Source: Thamnocephalis sphaerospora (lineage: Eukaryota > Zoopagomycota > Zoopagomycetes > Zoopagales > Sigmoideomycetaceae). From it: a stretch of 41,849 bases of DNA. The translations under genes were made by a program, and so were the position numbers. Under the pieces are notes generated by a model. The model was not told the origin of the DNA. It ran no database searches and was given only the letters and a program-made list of their open reading frames with translations. Of this stretch, positions 11,362 through 20,035 are shown piece after piece (positions within the stretch are counted from its first letter, which is position 1; each line of letters begins with the position of its first letter). The stretch spans positions 1 to 41,849 of the forward strand of contig KZ992493.1 in NCBI GenBank assembly GCA_003614735.1. The letters run 5' to 3'.

Positions 11362-13166
11362 ATGCTGACCATCTTCTGGACACTTACACTGGGGCCGGAC
11401 GAGCCTATTCCGGCTTTTTGGCGCGACCGCCACCCAGACAATCTGCCTGCACTGCCAGCCGGCCAACTGAGCAAAGCGCGTGAAGAGCAGCGGATACGGT
11501 TGGAGGCGACGTCGCGCGCTCGACGCGAAGTGCGCCGTGTTCTGGGCGTATCGCGCCGTGAAGCCACAGGTAATATTTGCGACAGGATGCTTGACATTGC
11601 GTCGGCTAACGACGAGTGCCTTGGATGCAGTGACGCAGGAGCAATGGCGACCCGTTGAGGCTTTTGACACACTGTTGCTCAACCATTTACTGGGCTATCC
11701 GTTTCACGCACTCCGATTGCGCTTCTACGTAAGGGATCGAGGGTGATGCTGGCGACGACGACGGCGACGACGGACCGGCCGAACGACCGACCGATATTAT
11801 AGGGGCGGCGGTGGCGGTGGCAGTAATTGCGATGAAGGCTGATCATCTATGACGTGTAGGCTTCACCGCAACAGCTTGGATCGCGGCTATCCAGCCCCGT
11901 GGCATGCGTGCAAGAGCTCGATCGTGCTCGGCAGCGAACAGGCACATGGCGACTGTGGTCTGGCAGTGCGGCTGAGCTCCTCTATGTGGTCGGCACTGGC
12001 GTGACAGGTTTGGTGATGGGCGAGTGGCGTGCTGCATATCGCCAGAGTACCAAGACCACTTGGCTGGAGCATGCACGGATGTGGTTTATCTCGCTGGGGT
12101 ACGTTCAACGTTGCTCATACCTACTACAACGGCACGCGGCATCTCCAGGAGGCTAGATACGCTGACTCTATTCTATTGGTGGTGGTGCAGACTGGAAGCG
12201 GCCACTTTTCTTGCCTGTTTGCCATTCTACCGTGCGTACATTCATCGCGCAGTTCTGGCTAGTGTGTCGACCGAGCAACTGGGATCTGCATCTGGACAGC
12301 TGGCTGGTACGCTTGCTCAGGGCGCTAGTATTCACAATCAGCTACGGCTTTTGGGCTCGGCCCTTCGGCATCCGCTCCGATCGGGCGTGTACTGGACGCA
12401 GGCCTTCCCCGTGGGTCTCTTGCACAGCTGTCTTGCCACCCAGCTGACCGACTGGCTAATGCGTCTAGCACGGCCAAGCATGGAGCGTGCCGAGGCCACG
12501 GTTGTCAGCCACTTTGGCGGCAATCACGGCCGAGGCCGCAGTGAATTGGCTGAAAACGTTTCTCGGCGGCGACGTCGCCTCTGGCGTTCATGCGCATGGT
12601 CGTCTGTGTACGTGTCGGCTACACTGCTGACGCGTGCTTTGCTAGTACCGCTGGAAGCACTTGCTTGTCGACTTGTGTTGGGTGGCGTGGAATCGCGCGG
12701 CATGCTTAGCAGCGGCGTAGGAAACGCTTTTATGGCTGCTATGCAGTTGGCAGGCAGCCAAGCATCCTGGACTGGCCTTTTGTGCGAGTGCGCCATAGCA
12801 TTTGTGGTGGTGCAGGTGGACTGGCTAGTCTGCCGGCAGATGATGGTCTGGCAGTCGGCGAACAACTCGGCGACCGTTGCCACACCCATCATAGCCACCG
12901 CTAATGGCAGCAATAACGGTGTCGTCACCAGTGCTGCGGCAGTAACGGAAGGCAGATTGGCGGCCGAAGCTGATACGACTGCGTCTGCGTCCGCATCTAC
13001 AACCGCCAACGCCATTACCACAGCACTAGCAGCCTTGCCTGCCGTGTCAGTGTCTGTTGCAGTGCCTGCTCCCGCGTCGGCATCGAGGGCGCTCAGTCGT
13101 CATGCCTCGTTCACCGACCTCAACGTACCCCGGTCACCTCTGCCTAGCCGGCGCACTCTACCATAG
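11362..13166 (+). CDS. SLC25A46/Ugo1-type mitochondrial outer-membrane carrier-like protein
   Basis: Members of this modified carrier family sit in the mitochondrial outer membrane and act in membrane dynamics, not solute transport. Four exons: 11362-11569, 11631-11728, 11860-12098 and 12191-13166, giving 506 aa. Landmarks in SLC25A46 order: LLLNHLLGYPFHALRLRF (HP..VLRRQ-like first repeat), WRLWSGSAAELL (ALWKG-like), TFLACLPFYRA (AMPFYSA-like), FPVGLLHSCL and LVPLEALACRL (YPLETVLHRL-like). The residual carrier signature PLExxxxRL is visible. The C-terminal 120 residues are an Ala/Thr/Ser-rich extension absent from animal proteins. The start at 11362 is the first ATG in frame. Intron 2 (131 nt) carries a GAC/GACC repeat. 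Confidence 0.85.
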
Positions 13167-13301
13167 GCTCTCGCGGGTGCTGGGTGCGGCTTCCTACCTA
13201 TATCACCACATACACGCGCCATGTAGCTCATCTGTTATTTTACGCATATGTTCCGTTGAAGCAGCAATATATTACATAATACGCGCTCGCCACACGGTTG
13301 T

Positions 13302-14016
13302 CTACAGGTAGCGCCGTGCCGCCATGCGGATCTTGTTGTCAAAGGCCACCGAGCGGATGGGCATGTTGGGCTCGTAGAATGGGCTCAGCAACACCTGCAC
13401 ACACGCAACGTCAGTTGGCGCCCGCTTGTTCCGATCAGTGTATCGCTTTCACGCTCACCTTGATGTACAACTCGTGGCATTCGGTAAGAAAGTTCTTGAC
13501 GCCATCGTCTGCCTTGTTCTCGTGGATCAGCAGCAACTTGACATCTACAGAGAAGACATTGGTCGCGCGCTTAGCAAACGCCACCACCATATTGCTCCTG
13601 CTGCAAATTTGCTACGCACTGCTAGGCGTCACATAACCTGACACTGTCTTGTCGTTGTAACGGTCGACCGTCTTCAAATAGCTGGCCGTGGCAATTCGCT
13701 ACGTGAGCAGAGACCACCGAATGGATTACAGTCGCTGCAGACTTACAGCGCGTTGGTACTCCACATCATCTCTTCAATAACGTCCAGTGACGAGTGCGCG
13801 ACAAACTGGTTGAGATGCCGCTGGTCGTCGCGCTAGCGCCAGGATGCGTGGCCGTGACATGGCGCGTTTCGTTAGCCAGGCGTAACTACGGCGTTGCAAA
13901 GGATGCTACAGCCGCACCTTGCCAAGCTGAGCATCCGAGCGGCCGACAGGCACGCCCAGCTCGGCCTCGTATACTGGATTGTCTTTTGTGCCAACGATGA
14001 CAAAGTAGTAGGACAT
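13302..14016 (-). CDS. TRAPPC2: TRAPP complex subunit 2 (sedlin/Trs20)
   Basis: Core subunit of the TRAPP tethering complexes that activate Ypt1/Rab1 in ER-Golgi traffic. Five exons: 14016-13918, 13832-13747, 13681-13620, 13544-13459 and 13394-13302, giving 141 aa (human sedlin has 140). Longin-fold marks: MSYYFVIVG, DNPVYEAE, HLNQFVAHSSLD, YLKTVDRYN, GVKNFLTECHELYIK, SPFYEPNMPIRSVAFD. Donors are GTGCGG, GTAAGT, GTGCGT and GTGAGC. For exon 3 I chose the GTGCGT donor at 13619 because it preserves the VSGYVTPS strand; an earlier GTTATG donor would delete it. SLC25A46 ends 135 bp away in convergent orientation. Confidence 0.95.
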
Positions 14017-14374
14017 GACGTGAGCAAAGTGAATCGACAAGTGGGCGGTGGCAGGAAGAGACGAGTGGCCAAACACCGATAAACATCCGCACACACTGGC
14101 GAAATACATTGCTTCATGGAATGCCTGCTAATAGCGCCAGCACACAACATATTATAGCGCGATATACTATCACCCGGGATTTATTGGAGGCTGCGCGGAT
14201 GCCGTGGCATGCGACGCCTACGAACAGTCTAATTGCACTGTTGACAGCAATATTAGCGGTAGGTGTGTTTCCGTGGTCGCCTAGACTATCCTCATGGAAT
14301 GTACTGGCAGGTGCCTTCGGTGCTGTCGCTTGGTATAACACAAGCGTTGCCGCTGATGCATATGTGACGCTTGT

Positions 14375-15110
14375 TGTTACAAGCATCGCCAGTATGACTG
14401 TGATATAGGAGGCAGATGCGTGACTTTGTCTTGTGCTGTTCTGGCGGTAGATCGCACACGAGCGGGTCTTCGCACAAAGTATGTTTCCATTTTTTTGCAA
14501 GCCACACTGACCACCCAGGGGTACACGGGCTTGTAATGACCTTGGTTTGGCGCCAAACAGTGCCACCGGGCTGGCATTGGCCGAGTCAGACATGGTTATG
14601 AACACCAGCAGGGCAAATAGCGCGTATTGGCTGGCGGCCAAGGTAATGGCGATAACAGTGACGCTGAGAATCATGGCGTTGCTGACGTGGATATCGCTTG
14701 GCGACGAAAGATGATGGTAATGGGAATGATGAAATGGCAGCATGCTACAGACTCGGTGGATGTAGATGGTAGGCACACGACCAAGGACGGCCATAAAATG
14801 TATGAGATGTGCAAGGTGCTGCAACACAAGGCAAGTATGCAGCATCGATACGACGGGCGGTCGTGCCAAAGGACATCATTACAACACGTCGCGGCCAAAT
14901 CAGCGGCTGGTACGCCCAGACTTGCCCACGATTTTCTTGACCGCTAAATGGTTGTCTCTCAGCTCATATTGGCGTGATCGGCACTGCCACACCAAGCCCA
15001 CGGCTGGCTCTACTTTGGAAGACTTGGGGCACATAACAATGCACATATTTGGTTTATAATTCAAACGTGGCCTATTATTTATGAGGATAAGTAATGGTTC
15101 ATATTGCCTC
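14375..15110 (-). pseudogene. possible truncated copy of the neighbouring membrane-protein gene
   Basis: No intact gene could be built here, but minus-strand open frames encode hydrophobic segments (NAMILSVTVIAITLAA, QYALFALLVFITM) and the string MCPKSSKV at about 15030. The intact membrane gene just upstream has MCPKESKV, also followed later by an ALFLLVLYVTI helix. The order of the two matches, and the position directly after that gene's stop, suggest a 5'-truncated tandem duplicate. The match is short, and a separate small membrane-protein gene is an alternative. Another hydrophobic minus-strand frame continues to 14114. Confidence 0.3.
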
Positions 15111-15222
15111 TGGGCTTCCGCAATGCATGGGAGCCGGATAAAAGTAATTTGACAGACGCGGCAGCAGTGGCAGTGGCAGTAGTAGTAGTAGTAGTAGCAG
15201 TTTGTGGGTCCAGTGCCATCGG

Positions 15223-16253
15223 CTATGCGTATGGGTGCACTGCCATTCCACTGTGTCCGTCCAGGAATGTTGCAAAACCGTGTGTGAATGGAGGTGGTTC
15301 CGAATGGCCAGACAGTGTATGCTTGGGATAAAGCGTCACAAGCCCCAGCAGCATTGTAAAGACGAACATGACAACACCAGGCCTTGCGCCCTGGATCGTT
15401 ACGTAGAGAACAAGCAAGAATAGAGCAAATGCAACCATGCCAATTTGCTGTACCGCGCGAGACAGCCGCGTTAGTATAAGCGTTTGTGCCGCTGTACTTT
15501 GATGCCACCGTTCAAGACTCACCCAGCGCTTCTTGTTGCTGCCGGAAACCTTTGACTCTTTTGGACACATTGCAAGCATCCAGATTGCGTCGAGGCAAAT
15601 GAGGATGATGATACCGGTGTTGCATCCGTACGTTATGGTGGACGCCAGAACGAACACCTCGGTATCGCCAAACAGTCCTTGTTGGAAGCATATATACAAA
15701 ACGACCGAGCTGGTGGCTTCGAGTATCGTCAAGCCGATCAAAACGTAGGCAATGACTCTAGCCGCTTTGGCACTCTTGTCGAGCTCGTACTGCATCGAAT
15801 GGGTCCTGTTAACGATAGCGCGGAAAGCGTGAGCTATCGGAACTGTTAGTTGTATCGTCACCGCCGTTGGCTCACCATTGCACAATCAAGAACGCCAGTG
15901 TGATATAGTAGATGAGGTGAGCAGCTGTGCCTATATACTCTGAGCCATCGGTCAAAGCGGCGGTAAAGCATGCACAAATGCCGTCAACTGGAGCGGTGCG
16001 AGTGAGCGGCGTGCGGATGTGCGCTGTACAACGCATCAGCCATGCACTTACGGATTAGTGCTATGCCAAATGCAGTATGCGCCCAGCTTTTGGTCTTGAA
16101 GCAGCGCCATATGTGCAGTATTGCCAACACGATACAGCATACTGCCATGACATTGAACGTGTTGCGGGAAGTGCCATATGCTGACTCAAAGACGCTGTCG
16201 GCGTAGTATGCAGGTAAAGTGTCCATGTCGATCCCATTAAAGAGCTGAGGCAT
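15223..16253 (-). CDS. orphan multi-pass membrane protein
   Basis: I do not recognise the family. Four exons: 16253-16052, 15939-15876, 15805-15523 and 15447-15223, giving 257 aa with six or seven predicted transmembrane segments. Examples: residues about 32-52 (NVMAVCCIVLAILHIW), the exon 1/2 junction (HLIYYITLAFLIV), AYVLIGLTILEATSSVVLYI, IIILICLDAIWML, MVAFALFLLVLYV and VVMFVFTMLLGLVTLY. A short cytosol-like loop holds MCPKESKV, and the tail is Pro/His-rich. The receptor-like layout is suggestive, but no signature motif of a known receptor family was seen. Intron 3 (15448-15522) is 75 nt with no stop in frame, so retention would add 25 residues. Its TACTAAC branch and GTGAGT donor argue for splicing. 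Confidence 0.65.
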
Positions 16254-17600
16254 GTTTGCAGGTCAGAGTGACAAGAAAGCGGTGGAATGTCTTTGTATCT
16301 GTATGCGCGGAACCATGTGGCCTTATATCATGGGGTAGGCGCGAGCTATCAAGGCAGCCGCTGGCCAAGCAGTCTGCGCGCTGAATGTTGTTGATACCAC
16401 GCCAACCATGTGCACCAAGGTGAATGGGCAGGAGACGCTAAACAGTGTTACAAGTGGCACTTTCTCATTTCAACTTGACGCTGAGCGGATGCATCTGCTT
16501 CAAAGGCTCTAGGCCTATAATAACTCTGCGTTACAGAAGCACGAACCAGATAAAGCAGTGTCGGGTGTTGATAAGGCAAAGGCGTGCGATTGGGTCAGTA
16601 TACGCTAAAAAGTAGGCCAGAGACCACACTATGCAGCGAAAGGTCGTCCCAAGGCTGTGTTGCGGAACGCACAATTTGATGCAAGACGTAGTTGTGGCGA
16701 GAGTCCGCGGCGACGGTGCTTCCGGAGGTACGCACGCCTGTTGCACTTTGTTCCGTTTAAAGTGTCTCGGCGTGCCTAGCCACATAGCCTGCAAGCGTGA
16801 CTGACAGGGAAAGTGGCGTAGAGAACCGCCTATTCTGCGCCTGCCCTTTGCAACAGCCGATCGGCAAAGTAATACAAGCTCGTTAGTGTCCGTATTATCA
16901 GAGCTAGTCGGCGCCACCTTTTCGGGAAAGCATCGAAAAGCCCCGTCTTGTTGCTTGCGCGCTTTGCAGCAAAGCTGTTGCTTATGGGTTTCAGTATTTT
17001 GGCAAGCCCACAGAAGCGTGCACACAAACGCGGTCTTTACGCGGTTACTGAATGCCCACACACGGTGTACAAAGTGTTTTTGCTCATTTAGCCGTGAGTA
17101 GCGTGCCGAGCCAAAAATGTGTTTGCACAGCCTTGGAAGTCTCTTGTGCCCACTGGGGTGCATTGAGCCTACACCTAAAGTATTCACAAGTCAAAACAGT
17201 TGCAGTGCACGCGCAGTAGATATCTGCACGCTGTACCACGTCTTCGCACGATGCTCGCTTTGGGTGGATTTCAGGCACAGTGTGGAGCTGCGGGTTGATG
17301 TGCTTGTGCTTGGTTGTTCTGTGTCCAGCACCTTAAAAGTGGACGTGCGATACCAGTAGCTCCATTTTATACAAGCACCGAATTTGCGACCAATGAGCAG
17401 TTAATAGTGCCAGTCATGCTGGTATGCTGCATTTCCTATCCGCTGGTGCCGCACGACCATTCCTGTGTGCACTCGTTCCTGCACGCCATGATGATCAATC
17501 GTGCTTTGCGTAAAGCATTTTAGTAGCAAGTAAGCAGTACACACTGCTGTCACTGTCGTAAACGGATCAGTGTTTTTGTAGTATGGTGACATGTAAGCCT
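16254..17600. other. stretch without a convincing gene
   Basis: A minus-strand frame of 218 codons (16531-17187) is the longest here. It is rich in Cys, Arg and His, has no recognisable domain, and overlaps another open frame of similar quality (16830-17027), so neither is called. The sequence could be decayed repeat DNA. Confidence 0.4.
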
Positions 17601-18678
17601 CTACTGGTCGCCCAAACGCTGACCGCGTCCCCAATCGTGTCCGCCCACAACAGGCCCACGTTGCGTCATCGTGTTGCTCTGCCTGCCAAGGTTGACGCCC
17701 GTGCTGCTTCCAGCAGAGTATGTGGCGGGTTGTGTGTAGGGCGTGCCGGAGCCTGGCGGGAAGAAGCGACGTCTGCGGAAGAAAGGGCAATCTGGCATGA
17801 GCACCGCATACAGCAGCAAGGAAGCATGCCAATGCAATGTACGTACAGGAACGTCGGCGTATCTAGCCAGCGACGACCACCGCGTGCTGGCATCTCCTCC
17901 ATCAGCTGAATGTAAGCGTATGAGCTGGCGACGCCAAGCATTCCGGTCAGCGGAAGACTTCCGGACATCAGCAGATCAAAGCCCAGCAGCACCATCGGCA
18001 TATAGCGTGCCTGCACAGCATGGCGCACCGTGAGCCCACTCGCACTATCACGCGTGTCTGCAAGGCATGCTTACCTTAAAATTAGTGCCAAACATGAAGC
18101 TAACAATCCTCTCGCTGTTCCGATGGCTCCAGTAATGGATGACCGCCAGGATCAGCGCCTCGTTGAGCACCATGGATCCCGTCAATACCGATCCAGCCTA
18201 GCAGTGGCGCTCACGTTAGCGTCCGCCCTACCCGCGCGCACTTGCTTCCCAAAAGTCAACACGTACTAGCGAGCTGGTTACGCAAAAGAGTAGAAAGAAG
18301 GCATAGTCGGCTGGTCGACCTGCAAATGTCACCGTTTCCAGGTCGCCAGAGTAGCGGTACAGCATGTACAGGTTCATCATCAGGCCAAAGCCCGGCTGTG
18401 CAAAGAAAAACGTCGTTGCCAAGCGCCATATCTACCGTCGACCGTCGTTGGTTCAGCGCAGTATGGCGCAGTCTCGTCAGCTGTGCAGTGTGACGCGTGC
18501 ATGCTCGTCGTCAGCGTACCTGGAGCCGGCCCACGACGTCTGACCAAAGGAGAAGGAGCGAGTACGGGCTCACCAGGCCAAGCTTGCCCACCAGCGGCAC
18601 GACCACCGAAGTGGTGAAAAGCGCTCGCGTGATGCGCGGGATACTGGCGTACCACGCCTGGATGCTAGTGTTGTCCAT
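17601..18678 (-). CDS. Derlin family ERAD protein
   Basis: Rhomboid-like ER membrane protein of the ERAD retrotranslocation machinery, partner of the Hrd1 ligase and the Cdc48/p97 ATPase. Five exons: 18678-18520, 18431-18267, 18197-18075, 18010-17847 and 17772-17601, giving 260 aa. Family marks: WYASIPRITR near the N-terminus, PLVGKLGLVSPYSL, YMLYRYSGDLE, the FAGRPADYAFFLLF block, IHYWSHRNSERIVSFMFG, LGFDLLMSGSLPL, and the C-terminal SHP-type p97-binding tail WGRGQRLGDQ. The start is the ATG directly before DNTSIQAWY, matching the short derlin N-terminus. It belongs with the derlin-1/2/3 type. A HERPUD-like gene, another ERAD component, lies at 35105-36406. Confidence 0.95.
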
Positions 18679-19297
18679 GAAGGTAGCGATGAGTAGAGTC
18701 GGTGCGATGCAAGACTGTACACTGGCTGACAAGTGGGATAAGAAACCTGTGGGGAATCAGGCAACCACTCATCAACAGCCACGCTCTCAGTCCGATACGG
18801 AGCGTCGGTGGAGCCGCCAAGGCCACAGTAGATAAAACATATTCATTGAAATTGACCGACGGCTGTGTGCTGTGGAATCCATTGCGCTAGCTGGCATAGT
18901 ACGCTGTGCAGTGGCGCCAGTTTGCATGTTGCGCTAGAGTATGGCGAAAGCAAGCGCAGACCACGGCCAAACACGAGGGCCACGGAAGAAACACATGCGG
19001 TCTCGCAGCTACGAGTCGACAAAGCTGCGCGTGCTGTTATACTCCAGCGCGCATGCGACATCGCACTGCCTCATCAAAGAGAGCTGGCAAAAGAACATCA
19101 GGCTAATCGCGCATCAATATCCAATAAAGGCGTGCGCCGCAGATGATTGGCAGTTCTCGGCAGCGACACGTCAACGCCCAGAGATGGTCTGCTCCGCGCA
19201 GCAAGGTAGCATGTTTACGCTTTTCTTTCCATCAAGCAGCTAGCGCATTGCCAGATCCGGCTGTCACCTACATTGTGTACTTGCTACTTTGTCCAAC
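18679..19297. other. shared upstream region of Derlin and prefoldin 4 genes
   Basis: 619 bp between divergent genes. Overlapping + strand frames at 18865-19243 show no domain and are not called. Confidence 0.5.
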
Positions 19298-19528
19298 ATG
19301 CGTATGGTAGGTTGCCAGGTGGCGGCGATGGGCGTGCAGACTCGGCGCTCATCCGCCCGGTCTGCCTGTCGCTAGCTCGAAAAGGACGAGGAGGCGGACG
19401 TGGAGGTCAAGTGGGAGGACCAGCAGCGCATCAATGAATTCAGCCGACTAAACAACAAGGTTTCTGACTGGGAGGACCAGCTGTCGGCGAAGAAGGTGGG
19501 CGGGGCAGCATGTGTTTGCGCAAGCAAA

Positions 19529-19559
<31 letters not shown>

Positions 19560-19938
19560 CTGCATGCTTACTGATTGGTGTGCGCGCCGGCCGTTACAGC
19601 AAGAGAAAGAGTATTTGGAGGATTTGTCGGGCGAGCTGGAGCTTGCCGACGAGGACGAGCCGGTCAAGTAAGCACAATGGGTGGGCGAGCGGGATGTTTG
19701 ATGTAGACGACTGAACAAACGACGCCGCTTCCTTGCGTCTGGCAGGTACCGGCTTGGCGAGGCGTTCGTTGCCATTAGCCTAGAGGATGCGCAGTCTCGG
19801 CTGGAGAAGGAGCAGGACAAGCTGACGGAGGACATTGATGCTCTGGACACCAAGATGACCGAGGCCAGCGAGCGAATGGCAGAGCTGAAGCGGTTGCTCT
19901 ATGGCAAGTTTGGCAACGCCATCAACCTGGACAAGTAG
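19298..19938 (+). CDS. PFDN4: prefoldin subunit 4
   Basis: Beta-type subunit of the hexameric cytosolic prefoldin chaperone, which delivers actin and tubulin chains to the CCT chaperonin. Four exons: 19298-19306, 19376-19495, 19600-19667 and 19746-19938, giving 129 aa (human 134). Marks: VKWEDQQRINEFSRL, then an N-terminal helix, YRLGEAFVAISLEDAQ, a heptad-rich C-terminal helix (DKLTEDIDALDTKM...) and the conserved end LLYGKFGNAINLDK. The 9-nt first exon (Met-Arg-Met) is inferred, because exon 2 has no ATG and a good GTAGGT donor follows. Intron 2 carries a GGC repeat. ARP8 ends 97 bp downstream in convergent orientation. Confidence 0.9.
19531..19558. repeat. (GGC)n microsatellite in PFDN4 intron 2
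   Basis: About nine GGC units within the intron 19496-19599. If the intron were retained, the frame would encode a poly-Ala tract. Confidence 0.9.
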
Positions 19939-20035
19939 TCGAGCTTTGGTCTGCTTTGACCGCGGAGGCAGCGTGGGCAGAGCGTGCACGCGCACGTAGA
20001 GAAATGAAATGCACATGTTGTAAATCTTGCGCGTG

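Noticed and set aside
10929-11483. 184-codon + frame between MED19 and the SLC25A46-like gene
   Set aside because: Overlaps MED19 exon 1 on the opposite strand and the real SLC25A46-like exon in another frame. No splice links it to either.
14109-14408. 99-codon hydrophobic + frame
   Set aside because: Both strands read hydrophobic here. It starts without supporting leader signals and overlaps the minus-strand membrane-like frame, so neither could be favoured.
16531-17187. 218-codon minus-strand frame
   Set aside because: Cys/Arg/His-rich, no domain, competing frames of similar quality, no splice partners. Left as uncertain sequence.
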